The notes beneath the pieces were generated by a model. That model saw nothing but the letters and a program-made list of their open reading frames with translations. It was not told the DNA's origin and ran no database searches. Below are positions 1 to 6,346 of a DNA stretch of 64,000 nt, one piece after another. Source of the DNA: Aeromicrobium sp. Root236 (lineage in GTDB: Bacteria > Actinomycetota > Actinomycetes > Propionibacteriales > Nocardioidaceae). The first letter of the stretch is position 1. Each line of letters starts with the position of its first letter. A program made the translations under genes and the position numbers. The stretch covers positions 744,001-808,000 of the forward strand of contig NZ_LMIS01000001.1 in NCBI RefSeq assembly GCF_001428805.1, in the 5' to 3' direction.

Positions 1-1
1 C

Positions 2-610
2 TATCCGATCGGGTGCAAGCGCATCCTGTTCTCCAACGAGTTCTATCCAGCCCTGGCCCAGGACAACGTCGACGTCGTCACCCACGCGATCACGAAGGTC
101 ACCCCCAAGGGCGTGGTGGACAGCGAGGGCGTCGAGCACGAGGTCGACGCGATCATCTATGCCACCGGCTTCGACACCCAGGACTTCCTCCAGTCGATCG
201 ACATCACCGGCACGCAGGGCCAGAAGCTCGCGACCCAGTGGGCCGATGGCGCGCACGCCTACCTCGGCATGTACGTCCCGAACTTCCCCAACCTGTTCGT
301 CACCTACGGACCCAACACCAACCTGGGCGGCGGCTCGATCATCTTCATGCTCGAGGCGCAGGCCCGGCACATGCGCCAGACGCTCGACCGGATGCAGGCC
401 GGCAACTACCGGACGGTCGAGGTCACCGAGGCCGCCGAGCTGGCATACGACCGAGAGCTCTCCGAGAAGCTCGAGCACTCGGCGTGGGCGCACTGCGACA
501 ACTGGTACCGCCACCGCTCGGGCCGCATCACGTCGAACTGGCCCGGCTCGACCCGACCGTTCGCCCAGGCGACCAAGGTCCTCGACCCGACGGCGTTCCG
601 GTGGGCATGA
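2..610 (+). CDS. Flavin-containing (Baeyer-Villiger-type) monooxygenase, C-terminal part, 5' end outside window
   Basis: The frame is open from base 2 and encodes about 202 residues of a class B flavoprotein monooxygenase. The ATGF motif (IIYATGFDTQDF), the YPIGCKR segment near the start and the late GPNTNLGGGS segment are characteristic of the cyclohexanone/phenylacetone monooxygenase group, which use FAD and NADPH to insert oxygen next to a ketone. The N-terminal FAD and NADPH Rossmann motifs lie outside the window, so the enzyme cannot be checked for completeness. It overlaps the next start by 4 nt (ATGA), implying one transcript with the acetoacetate-decarboxylase-like gene. The substrate is unknown. 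Confidence 0.85.
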   Translation, partial: YPIGCKRILFSNEFYPALAQDNVDVVTHAITKVTPKGVVDSEGVEHEVDAIIYATGFDTQDFLQSIDITGTQGQKLATQWADGAHAYLGMYVPNFPNLFVTYGPNTNLGGGSIIFMLEAQARHMRQTLDRMQAGNYRTVEVTEAAELAYDRELSEKLEHSAWAHCDNWYRHRSGRITSNWPGSTRPFAQATKVLDPTAFRWA

Positions 611-1209
611 CTGACTACCCAGCGGAGCCCTGGGACCTGCACGGTCATGCGTACGTCGCGGTGTGGCTGCTGCCCAAGGGCGACGCGCCGCCGCCGAGCT
701 CGCCGGCGACCAGGACGATCACGGTCCTCGGTCGCGCCATCGTGTGCGCCGCGTTCTTCGTCTACGAGGAGCCCAGCCCGCTGACGTACGACGAGATCAT
801 GGCCACGGTGCTGGTCCGTGAGGGCTGGCGACCGCGGGTGTCGATCACCCACATCTGGGTCAACAGCGTCGCCTCGCGCGACGGCGGCCGCCGCCTGTGG
901 TCGATCCCCAAGGATCTCGCCGAGTTCGAGGTCGCCCCCCACGCGTCGTACGCCGCGCAGGGCATCGGCTCGCTCGCGGTGACCCGCGCACGCCGCCTGC
1001 CGGGCCGCCTCCCGGTCGGGTTCCGCATCGCGCAGGACCGGGCCGGCACGCTGCTGGTCTCCCCGGTCTCCGGGCGGACACGGCTCGGGCTCGCCACCGC
1101 CAGGTGGTCGTTGGCCGCCGACGGACCGCTGGGATTCCTCGTCGGCCGCAAGCCGTTGCTGACGCTCGTCCTCCGGCCGTTCCACCTGCTGTTCGGGCGG
1201 CGGATCTAG
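607..1209 (+). CDS. Acetoacetate decarboxylase-like protein
   Basis: A 200-residue protein of the acetoacetate decarboxylase (ADC) fold family. The segment WSIPKDLAEFEV (about residues 98-109) matches the active-site strand of ADC-like proteins. The position of the Schiff-base lysine appears to be kept (K102), but the neighbouring residue that is a second lysine in true ADC seems to be Asp (D103), so classical acetoacetate decarboxylation is doubtful. That alignment is by eye. The ATG overlaps the stop of the monooxygenase, so the two are probably co-translated; a ketone-to-ester step followed by processing of a keto or enol acid is conceivable but is inference. The C-terminus is Arg-rich (FGRRI). 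Confidence 0.7.
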   Translation: MTDYPAEPWDLHGHAYVAVWLLPKGDAPPPSSPATRTITVLGRAIVCAAFFVYEEPSPLTYDEIMATVLVREGWRPRVSITHIWVNSVASRDGGRRLWSIPKDLAEFEVAPHASYAAQGIGSLAVTRARRLPGRLPVGFRIAQDRAGTLLVSPVSGRTRLGLATARWSLAADGPLGFLVGRKPLLTLVLRPFHLLFGRRI

Positions 1210-1228
1210 GCCCGGTTAGGGTCGAAGC

Positions 1229-1606
1229 ATGTCTCGCCTCGCCCTCCTGACCGTGACCGCCGTCCTGTTGCTTGCGGGCTGCACCTCGTCCGACGGGGGC
1301 AAGGGCGATGACGACAAGGAGACGTCGAAGCCGTCGGCGACGAAGACGACCCCGGCGCCCACCGGACCCGCCTGCGCCAGCATCTGGAAGGACGGCACCA
1401 CGCTCCCGGCCGACTACACGCGGTGCGTCGACGACGGAGCGTACGGCCTGCAGGACGTCACGAAGTGCCAGGACGGCACCAAGCTCGTGGCCTACTCCGA
1501 CACGTACTTCGCCGTCACCGGCGGCCGCATCAGCAAGCCCAAGGTCGCACCGATGCAGGACACCCCGGAGTACGGCAAGGCCTACACGGCCTGCACCGGC
1601 GAGTAA
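1229..1606 (+). CDS. Small secreted lipoprotein, unknown function
   Basis: 125 residues. The N-terminus (MSRLALLTVTAVLLLAGC) is a lipoprotein signal with lipobox LAGC, so Cys18 should be lipidated and the protein anchored outside the membrane. A short Ser/Thr/Asp/Lys linker follows, then a domain with four further cysteines (around WKDGTTLPADYTRCVDDG, VTKCQDGT and AYTACTGE) that could form two disulfides. No family recognised. The start fits a leaderless transcript: TAGGGT at 1217-1222 ends 6 nt before the ATG. Confidence 0.75.
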   Translation: MSRLALLTVTAVLLLAGCTSSDGGKGDDDKETSKPSATKTTPAPTGPACASIWKDGTTLPADYTRCVDDGAYGLQDVTKCQDGTKLVAYSDTYFAVTGGRISKPKVAPMQDTPEYGKAYTACTGE

Positions 1607-1610
1607 CGAC

Positions 1611-1943
1611 TCAGGCCGGACCGAGCGCCGCGTCCTTGGACGGCGCTCCCGGCTCCTTGAGCTCCACGAACATCACGTGCGTCTCGGAGCTGCCGATGTT
1701 CTCACCCGCGTGCGTCTGCGCCGGGAGCCAGGCGGCGTGGCCCGGTTCGAGCGAGACCTCGCGCACCTGGTCGCCGACGCTGAGCCGGCGGTCGAATCCG
1801 CTCAGCGTGATCATGACGCTGTCGGGGTGGGTGTGCGGGGTCGTGCGGTCGCCGGGGACGTCGCGATACTCCAGCACGCGTACGCGCTCGTTCTCGAACA
1901 CGACGGAGTAGAGCGACGGATTGGACTCGACCGGGTCTGGCAT
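1611..1943 (-). CDS. Single-domain cupin protein
   Basis: 110 residues forming one small beta-barrel cupin. Likely metal ligands are H37 and H39 (PHTHPDSVMITLSG, cupin motif 1) with H78 and H89 further on. Such proteins bind a divalent metal and are either small dioxygenases/isomerases or ligand sensors; nothing here decides which. It ends 5 nt from the convergent lipoprotein gene. A CACACT hexamer lies 6 nt before the ATG on the minus strand, again suggesting a leaderless transcript. Confidence 0.75.
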   Translation of the reverse strand: MPDPVESNPSLYSVVFENERVRVLEYRDVPGDRTTPHTHPDSVMITLSGFDRRLSVGDQVREVSLEPGHAAWLPAQTHAGENIGSSETHVMFVELKEPGAPSKDAALGPA

Positions 1944-2007
1944 TCGTCGAGTGTGTTACCAGCGACGACCATGGTCAAGAAATCTCGGGAAATGGTCCAG
2001 ATGTGAT

Positions 2008-2032
2008 GTTTGCTTCCAGACCTTTGGGGTAC
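2008..2032 (+). promoter_or_regulatory. Putative stress-sigma (SigF/SigB-type) promoter
   Basis: GTTT at 2008-2011, a 15-nt spacer, then GGGTAC at 2027-2032. This matches the GTTT-N15-17-GGGTA(T/C) consensus known for actinobacterial group 3 sigma factors. It points to the acidic small-protein genes at 2140 and 2295. The same arrangement precedes 7876-8100 and, with one change, 8165-8398. Confidence 0.55.
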
Positions 2033-2042
2033 ATGCCCGTCA

Positions 2043-2102
2043 CTCGACCGGCAGTCGAGATATCGGGCGGGCTGGAGGCTTACGCAGACTCTCCAGCCCG
2101 CC
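2043..2102 (+). promoter_or_regulatory. Two hairpins in the leader of the acidic-protein operon
   Basis: CTCGAC (2043-2048) pairs with GTCGAG (2054-2059). GGCGGGCTGGAG (2066-2077) pairs perfectly with CTCCAGCCCGCC (2091-2102) across a 13-nt loop. Both lie between the stress-type promoter and the ribosome binding site, so they would be in the 5' untranslated RNA. They could stabilise the message or act as an attenuator; there is no T-run. Confidence 0.4.
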
Positions 2103-2139
2103 GATCTCGTTCCAGGCCGGCGACCGAAGGGAGCACAGC

Positions 2140-2298
2140 ATGAGCGAGTCACCCATCGAACCGGGCGCAGATCCCGAGGCCCGGCCGACCGAGGATCCCG
2201 AGATCACCCCCTCGTCCAACCCCGACGGCGGATCCACCGTGATCCCCGAGCCCGGCGTGACCAACCCGGACGCCGACGGGACGGGAGGTGACGGATGA
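2140..2298 (+). CDS. Small acidic, proline-rich disordered protein
   Basis: 52 residues beginning MSESPIEPGADPEARP, almost entirely Pro, Glu, Asp, Gly, Ser and Thr, with no hydrophobic core; predicted to be intrinsically disordered. AAGGGAG at 2127-2133 is a good ribosome binding site 6 nt before the ATG. The stop overlaps the next start (ATGA at 2295-2298). Similar proteins are encoded at 2295-2423, 2476-2613 (minus) and 8165-8398 (minus). No known family; a stress-induced solute-like or hydration role is speculation based on the promoter. Confidence 0.6.
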   Translation: MSESPIEPGADPEARPTEDPEITPSSNPDGGSTVIPEPGVTNPDADGTGGDG

Positions 2299-2423
2299 GC
2301 ATCGACCCGAGCGATCCCGTCCGCCGCCAGGAGCCTGACATGGACCCCGGGCTCGCGCCCGATCCCGAGCACGAGGTCGAGGAGAACCCGCCCGAGGGCG
2401 ACCGCCCGGCCGAGCCTGACTGA
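2295..2423 (+). CDS. Small acidic disordered protein, second gene of pair
   Basis: 42 residues (starts MSIDPSDPVRRQEPDMDPG) with the same Pro/Asp/Glu-rich composition as its upstream partner. It is translationally coupled by a 4-nt ATGA overlap and ends just before a strong terminator hairpin at 2435-2468. Confidence rests on composition, coupling and terminator position, not on homology. Confidence 0.5.
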   Translation: MSIDPSDPVRRQEPDMDPGLAPDPEHEVEENPPEGDRPAEPD

Positions 2424-2434
2424 GAGACGACCGA

Positions 2435-2468
2435 AACGCCCCGCGACTCACGTGAGCCGCGGGGCGTT
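2435..2468. terminator. Bidirectional terminator between convergent small acidic-protein genes
   Basis: AACGCCCCGCG (2435-2445) pairs with CGCGGGGCGTT (2458-2468), and the interior CTCACGTGAG is itself palindromic, giving an almost continuous stem. It serves 2295-2423 on plus and 2476-2613 on minus. Confidence 0.75.
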
Positions 2469-2475
2469 CCGTATG

Positions 2476-2613
2476 TCAGGCGTCCTCGACCGGGTCCGGC
2501 GCGACGAGGTCCGGGTCGCCCTCGACGTCCGGCTCGGATACCTGGGGCGCCTCCTGCGGCTCGGCGTCGGGCTGCTCGGGCGTCGACAACGGTTCGTCGG
2601 GTGCAGTCGTCAT
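2476..2613 (-). CDS. Small acidic disordered protein
   Basis: 45 residues starting MTTAPDEPLSTPEQPDAEP and ending with Pro, Val, Glu, Asp and Ala; same composition as the two genes it converges on. A clear Shine-Dalgarno (GAGAGGAG) precedes the ATG on the minus strand. A GGGTAC-like -10 element (GTACCC at 2641-2646 on plus) lies upstream, but I do not see a good GTTT -35 for it. Confidence 0.5.
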   Translation of the reverse strand: MTTAPDEPLSTPEQPDAEPQEAPQVSEPDVEGDPDLVAPDPVEDA

Positions 2614-2707
2614 GATCGCTCCTCTCGTTGGACGCCTTCCGTACCCGCCGGTGCTCGGCCCATGCGATTCGGCACGCGACGTCGTGGGTACGCCGAGGGT
2701 CGTGAGA

Positions 2708-3094
2708 ATGTCGATCACCGTTGCACTCCTCGTCGCCGCAGCGTTGCCCTCGGGGTGCTCCTCAGGCAACGACGACGCCGCCACGCGTACGGCTGAACGC
2801 CTGCACGCCACCTTGCAGCAGGAGGACGGCGCCGCCGCGTGCGACCTGCTCAGCGACGACGCGCAGGAGCAGCTCACCGAGTCCGGCGACTTGTGCGAGA
2901 CCGCGGTCATGGACGCCGGGCTCCCCGACACCGGCCGCGTCGTCGAGGTCAAGGTCTATGGGACCGCCGCCCAGGTCCGCTACGACGACGACGTCGTGTT
3001 CCTCGGCGAGTTCCCCGACGGCTGGAAGGTGACCGCTGCCGGCTGCTCCGCGAAGGCCGGCGCGCCGTACGACTGCCAGGTCCAAGGAGGTTAG
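2708..3094 (+). CDS. Small secreted lipoprotein, unknown function
   Basis: 128 residues. The signal MSITVALLVAAALPSGC has a lipobox-like end (PSGC, Cys17). The mature part begins with a charged helix (AATRTAERLHATLQQEDGAAACDLLSDDAQEQL) followed by a beta-rich segment. The pattern resembles small actinobacterial lipoproteins of the NTF2-like/DUF4878 kind, where a helical start precedes a sheet; this is a loose resemblance. GAGGG at 2695-2699 is the ribosome binding site; GTG 2702 is an alternative start. It heads a tight cluster with 3098-3259, 3260-3343 and 3352-4023. Confidence 0.65.
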   Translation: MSITVALLVAAALPSGCSSGNDDAATRTAERLHATLQQEDGAAACDLLSDDAQEQLTESGDLCETAVMDAGLPDTGRVVEVKVYGTAAQVRYDDDVVFLGEFPDGWKVTAAGCSAKAGAPYDCQVQGG

Positions 3095-3097
3095 GGC

Positions 3098-3259
3098 GTG
3101 CCTTTCAATTGGTGGTCGATCAGCGAGCGTGGCATCCGCGCCCGGCTGGCAAGGCCGACGACCGAGGCGCACCGGGGTTGTGCGGCGAAGAAGGAGAACG
3201 CCGCCAGGCGGGATGTGGGGCCGCGCGAGCCGGCCATCGAGTTGGAAGGGATGCCCTAA
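3098..3259 (+). CDS. 53-residue basic micro-protein
   Basis: GTG start 7 nt after a strong AAGGAGG (3084-3090) that overlaps the end of the lipoprotein gene. The protein starts with PFNWWSISERGIRARLARP and is rich in Arg and Ala, with no membrane segment. It ends immediately before the ATG of the next micro-gene (TAA at 3257-3259, ATG at 3260). Support is positional: strong ribosome binding site and gapless packing. No homologue recognised. Confidence 0.5.
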   Translation: MPFNWWSISERGIRARLARPTTEAHRGCAAKKENAARRDVGPREPAIELEGMP

Positions 3260-3343
3260 ATGCGCACTCTGTTCGTGGTGTACCTGCTGATCATCTGGGT
3301 GGGGTTGGCCTACTTCCTCACGACCGGCCTGGTCCACGCCTAG
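3260..3343 (+). CDS. 27-residue single-pass membrane micro-protein
   Basis: Encodes 27 residues (begins MRTLFVVYLLIIWVGLAYFL), which is essentially one transmembrane helix. It starts directly after the previous stop and ends 8 nt before the DUF6766 start; AGGAGG of the next gene overlaps its stop codon. This size and position suggest a small regulatory or structural subunit for the neighbouring membrane protein, by analogy with tiny membrane-complex subunits. The analogy is inference. Confidence 0.5.
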   Translation: MRTLFVVYLLIIWVGLAYFLTTGLVHA

Positions 3344-3351
3344 GAGGCCTG

Positions 3352-4023
3352 ATGCGTACGTTCCTCCGCAACAATTCCCTCAGCCTGTTCTTCCTCCTCA
3401 TCTTCCTCGCTGCGCTGATCGGTCAGGCGTTCGCCGGCTGGGCGCAGTTCAACGACTCGCAGAGCGCGTCGGGCATGGCGGAGATCAGCCTGGGCCGCTA
3501 CCTGCGGTCTGCCGACTTCGCGGTCGACGTGACCGAGAACTGGCAGAGCGAGTACCTCCAGTTCCTGCTCTACATCCTCGCCACGGTGTTCTTCATCCAG
3601 AAGGGCTCCCCGGAGTCTCCGGCTCACGGCGGGTTGGGCACCGACAAGGAGCAGAAGCTCGGGCGCTACACGCAGGACGACTCCCCCGCGTGGGCGAAGG
3701 CCGGAGGCGTGCGCACCTCGATCTTCTCGTGGTCGCTGACGATCGTGATGGGCACGATCTTCCTGGTGTCGTGGCTCGCGCAGTCGATCGCTGGGTGGGC
3801 GGCGATCAACGAGACCCGGCTGCAGGATCGTCTCGACGCGATCTCGTGGGGCTCCTACCTGACCAACCCCGACTTCTGGGCCCGCACGCTGCAGAACTGG
3901 CAGTCGGAGTTCCTCGCCGTCGGCTCGATGGCGGCCCTGGCGATCTACCTGCGCCAGCGCGGCAGCGCCGAGAGCAAGGCCGTCGGCGAGCCGCACTCCT
4001 CGACCGGCGCCGAGGGCGGCTGA
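3352..4023 (+). CDS. DUF6766-type membrane protein with internal duplication
   Basis: 223 residues. AGGAGG at 3342-3347 decides the ATG at 3352. The protein has two homologous halves, each with an AGWA-type helix end, a polar loop, a NWQSE motif and a hydrophobic segment: AGWAQFNDSQ ... ENWQSEYLQF ... SPES and AGWAAINETR ... QNWQSEFLAV ... SAES. About four transmembrane helices result. I associate it with the DUF6766 family from memory; the function of that family is unknown. It closes the cluster that starts at 2708. Confidence 0.7.
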   Translation: MRTFLRNNSLSLFFLLIFLAALIGQAFAGWAQFNDSQSASGMAEISLGRYLRSADFAVDVTENWQSEYLQFLLYILATVFFIQKGSPESPAHGGLGTDKEQKLGRYTQDDSPAWAKAGGVRTSIFSWSLTIVMGTIFLVSWLAQSIAGWAAINETRLQDRLDAISWGSYLTNPDFWARTLQNWQSEFLAVGSMAALAIYLRQRGSAESKAVGEPHSSTGAEGG

Positions 4024-4384
4024 ACGTTCCCTCGGCTTGAAGGCAGAATTGCGGAGATGCCCGCATTTTTCTTTGAGCGTGCGCTCCCGCTCACCGGGGT
4101 GTCAGCCTGTGGCAATCTCCAGCGGGATGCGAGCTTCCGTGCAACTGTGAAGGAGTGAGTCTGGCACCCATGCGCCACGCGAGTGGACGTGGTGCCAGGA
4201 CTACTTCGTGGGACACGACACCGGAAGGGTGGCCAGTTCCCACTGATTGAGCGGCGCCCGCTGATCTCACTCCCTGGGTCGCCTGCCGTGAACGGTCCGT
4301 CAGCCCCAGCGACCTCGCTGGTCTCGCACGGACGACGAGGAGCGTGGTCCTTCTCTATTTCCGTGGCCATGGTTGAGGTATCGC
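4024..4384. other. Gene-free leader region upstream of the ice-binding adhesin
   Basis: About 360 bp without a credible gene. It holds a nested hairpin at 4161-4198 (separate entry) and a second inverted repeat, CCAGCG at about 4307 with CGCTGG just after it. I find no convincing -35/-10 pair. It probably contains the promoter and a long 5' untranslated region of the gene at 4385. Confidence 0.5.
4161..4198 (+). promoter_or_regulatory. Nested hairpin with GNRA tetraloop, possible structured leader RNA
   Basis: CTGGCACC (4161-4168) pairs with GGTGCCAG (4191-4198). Inside it CCAC-GCGA-GTGG (4175-4186) forms a GCGA tetraloop hairpin. Just upstream is GCAACTGTGA (4141-4150). The ACTGTGA string and a GCCAGGA string are loosely like parts of cobalamin riboswitches, but the remaining conserved core is not evident, so I do not name a class. 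Confidence 0.35.
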
Positions 4385-5878
4385 ATGTCCACCACCATCC
4401 TTCGCACGACCACCACACCGAGTCGTGGCCGACGAGCCGCTCGACTGTCAGCCGGCATCGGCCTGTTCGCTCTCGTTCCATTCCTGATAGCCGCCGCGAA
4501 CACCGCGCAAGCGGCCACCGCACCGAACCTCGGCACGGCCGCGTCGTTCTCCGTGCTCGCCGGCTCAGGCGTCACCAACACGGGGGTGACCACGATGGAC
4601 GGCAGCCTCGGCTCGTACGAGACGCCCACTGTCGCGACCGACACGCCGTTCGTCTTCAACGGTTCGGCCACGAACCACGCCGGTGACGCCGTCACGCAGG
4701 GCGCGAAGGCGAACCTGCTCACGGCGTACAACCTGGTGGCGGGTGCCCCGTCCAGCGCAGCCGTCCCGGCAGACCTCTATCGGGAGGATCCGTACCTGCC
4801 CGGCGTCTACTCCGCCGAGACGAGCATGGCGTTGAGCGGAACGATCACCCTCGACGGTGCCGGAAGCAACGACAGCGTCTTCATCTTCAAGTCACCGTCG
4901 ACCTTGATCACGTCGTCGAACGCCGCGGTCATCCTGACCAACGGCGCCCAGGCGTGCAACGTCTACTGGCAGGTCGGCAGCTCCGCGACGTTCGGGACGG
5001 GGACCCACCTCGTCGGGAACGTCCTCGCGTACACCTCGATCACCGCGACGACCGGCGCGACGTTCGAAGGACGGCTGCTCGCCAACTTCGGGGCGGTCAC
5101 CCTCGACTCGAACACGATCACGAATCCTGGGTGCGCCACCGGACCCAGTGGCGGTGTCGACGCTGACGGCACGGCCACGAACGCGACTGATGCCACGGAC
5201 GCAGGCACGGACGCAGACGCGACTGATGCCACGGACGCGACGAATGCCGGCACCGACGTTGCCGCTGTACAGTCCACCGACGCCACCGACGCCGGCACCG
5301 ACGTCACGGCTGTCGAGTCGACCAACGCAGGCACCGATGTGACCGCTGTCGAGTCCACCGACGCCGGTACCGACGTCACCGCCATCGAGTCCACGGACGC
5401 CACAGATGCCACAGATGCCGGCACTGACATCTCGGCCATTGAATCCACCAACGCGACCGACGCCGGCACCGACATCTCTGCGCTCGAGGCGACCGAGGCC
5501 ACGGACACCGGGACCGACGTCAGCGGGCTCGAGGCCGGGACCGACACGCAAGCAACTCAGGTGGGCACGGACATCACAGCGCTCGACGTGGGAACCGACA
5601 CCAACGCCCTCGACTCGACCAGCGCGGGATTCGACACGGACTCCGTCAACACTCAGACAGACACGGAGGCGGTGGGAACCAGTGCCGAGACGGTGGACAG
5701 CGCGTCGACCGAGGCGGCTCTCGACTCGAGCACCGACGTCGAGGCTGCAACGGCTGCCGACACCACGACCGGGCTCCCTGACACGGGCGGTTCCGATCCG
5801 CTGACGTTGCTCCTGGGGATGGCGACGGTCGTGGCCGGACTCGTGCTCATCGTCACCTCCGCGCCGAGCCGCCGGTGA
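4385..5878 (+). CDS. Secreted ice-binding-domain (DUF3494) adhesin with LPXTG anchor
   Basis: 497 residues. Order: signal peptide (basic N-terminus, hydrophobic core, cleavage after NTAQA near residue 40); DUF3494/ice-binding-like domain (about 46-250, with SFSVLAGSGVTNTG, LPGVYS and the WQVGSSATFGTGT..GNVLA segments typical of the family); Thr/Asp/Ala repeat stalk (about 255-455, units like DAGTDVTAVEST); LPDTG sortase motif near 464-468; C-terminal hydrophobic helix; Arg tail. DUF3494 proteins form a beta-solenoid that in some bacteria binds ice and inhibits recrystallisation; in others they act as adhesins. GAGG 6 nt before ATG 4385 sets the start. No sortase is in the window. Ice binding is not proven by sequence. 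Confidence 0.85.
   Translation: MSTTILRTTTTPSRGRRAARLSAGIGLFALVPFLIAAANTAQAATAPNLGTAASFSVLAGSGVTNTGVTTMDGSLGSYETPTVATDTPFVFNGSATNHAGDAVTQGAKANLLTAYNLVAGAPSSAAVPADLYREDPYLPGVYSAETSMALSGTITLDGAGSNDSVFIFKSPSTLITSSNAAVILTNGAQACNVYWQVGSSATFGTGTHLVGNVLAYTSITATTGATFEGRLLANFGAVTLDSNTITNPGCATGPSGGVDADGTATNATDATDAGTDADATDATDATNAGTDVAAVQSTDATDAGTDVTAVESTNAGTDVTAVESTDAGTDVTAIESTDATDATDAGTDISAIESTNATDAGTDISALEATEATDTGTDVSGLEAGTDTQATQVGTDITALDVGTDTNALDSTSAGFDTDSVNTQTDTEAVGTSAETVDSASTEAALDSSTDVEAATAADTTTGLPDTGGSDPLTLLLGMATVVAGLVLIVTSAPSRR
5160..5560 (+). repeat. Imperfect tandem repeat encoding the Thr/Asp stalk
   Basis: In-frame repeats of roughly 30-48 bp coding for units such as DAGTDVTAVEST, DAGTDISAIEST and NATDAGTD. 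The repeats keep the reading frame and vary mainly at third positions, so they are a coding stalk likely to change in number between strains, not a CRISPR array. Confidence 0.8.
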
Positions 5879-5890
5879 GAGGCGCCGCAG

Positions 5891-5936
5891 GCGGCACTGA
5901 GGTGCGCCGCGGAGTGACCGACGACCACACGGTCAC
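5891..5936 (+). terminator. Hairpins after the adhesin gene
   Basis: GCGGCAC (5891-5897) pairs with GTGCGCCGC (5902-5910) with one bulge, and GTGACCG (5914-5920) pairs perfectly with CGGTCAC (5930-5936). There is no T-run. The pair begins 13 nt after the stop and is the likely transcription end. Confidence 0.45.
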
Positions 5937-6064
5937 GCACGCGCGCACGCACGCACGTCGCATCAGGCGCTGAACTGTTTCCACCATTGCGGCGCAGATC
6001 ACTTTTTGGCTGCGATCGCTTGGGTAACCTGTGGTCGTACCGGTTGAGCGAACAGCCGGCACAA

Positions 6065-6097
6065 GGAAACCCGCCCCAAACAAGGAGGCGGGTTTCC
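6065..6097 (+). terminator. Isolated strong hairpin, possible end of a short RNA
   Basis: GGAAACCCGCC (6065-6075) pairs perfectly with GGCGGGTTTCC (6087-6097), leaving an 11-nt loop. No coding gene ends here on either strand. A TANNNT hexamer (TAACCT, 6025-6030) lies about 35 nt upstream, so a short RNA from about 6037 to 6097 is possible. I see no good -35. The rest of 5937-6175 holds nothing else I can identify. Confidence 0.35.
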
Positions 6098-6175
6098 GCT
6101 GCCAATTCTCGCACCAGTCGCCGCCGGACCGAAGTGAACGAGATCACGCGGTGGGCGGCCCGGGACGGCATGGGA

Positions 6176-6212
6176 AAGGCCCCCGACCACGTTTCCGCTG
6201 GTCAGGGGCCTT
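6176..6212 (-). terminator. Rho-independent terminator of tRNA-Val(CAC)
   Basis: On the minus strand AAGGCCCCTGACCA pairs with TGGTCGGGGGCCTT around a short loop, followed by T residues. It begins 9 nt downstream of the tRNA 3' end. Confidence 0.8.
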
Positions 6213-6221
6213 ATGCGCGGG

Positions 6222-6293
6222 TGGGCGATACTGGGTTCGAACCAGTGACCTCTTCGGTGTGAACGAAGCGCGCTACCACTGCGCCAATCGCCC
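6222..6293 (-). tRNA. tRNA-Val (CAC)
   Basis: 72 nt. The acceptor stem GGGCGAT/ATCGCCC, a TTCGAA T-loop and the anticodon arm CTTCG-TTCACAC-CGAAG are all present, giving anticodon CAC. No CCA is encoded; discriminator base is A. Confidence 0.95.
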
Positions 6294-6346
6294 GCGTGCG
6301 TCAGAAACCTTAACCCATCGACCACGCGCCTTCCCAACGAGGCCGA

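Noticed and set aside
13..606. N-terminal extension of the acetoacetate-decarboxylase-like protein to base 13
   Set aside because: It overlaps the real monooxygenase frame and translates to Arg/His/Pro-rich noise; ATG 607 with ATGA overlap is the natural start.
2839..3351. Long N-terminal extension of the DUF6766 protein
   Set aside because: The extension overlaps the lipoprotein and micro-gene frames and has no domain; AGGAGG before ATG 3352 sets the start.
4090..4205. Cobalamin riboswitch
   Set aside because: Only ACTGTGA and a GCCAGGA-like string match; the expected P3-P6 core and B12 box are not recognisable, and the downstream gene is not a cobalamin gene. Kept only as an unexplained structured leader.
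5160..5560. Second repeat tract considered as CRISPR or satellite
   Set aside because: In-frame coding repeats of the adhesin stalk with drifting third positions.
5987..6262. Plus-strand open frame reading through the hairpin and tRNA-Val
   Set aside because: It also ends in the tRNA-derived GDTGFEPVTSSV string and spans a terminator, so it is not a gene.
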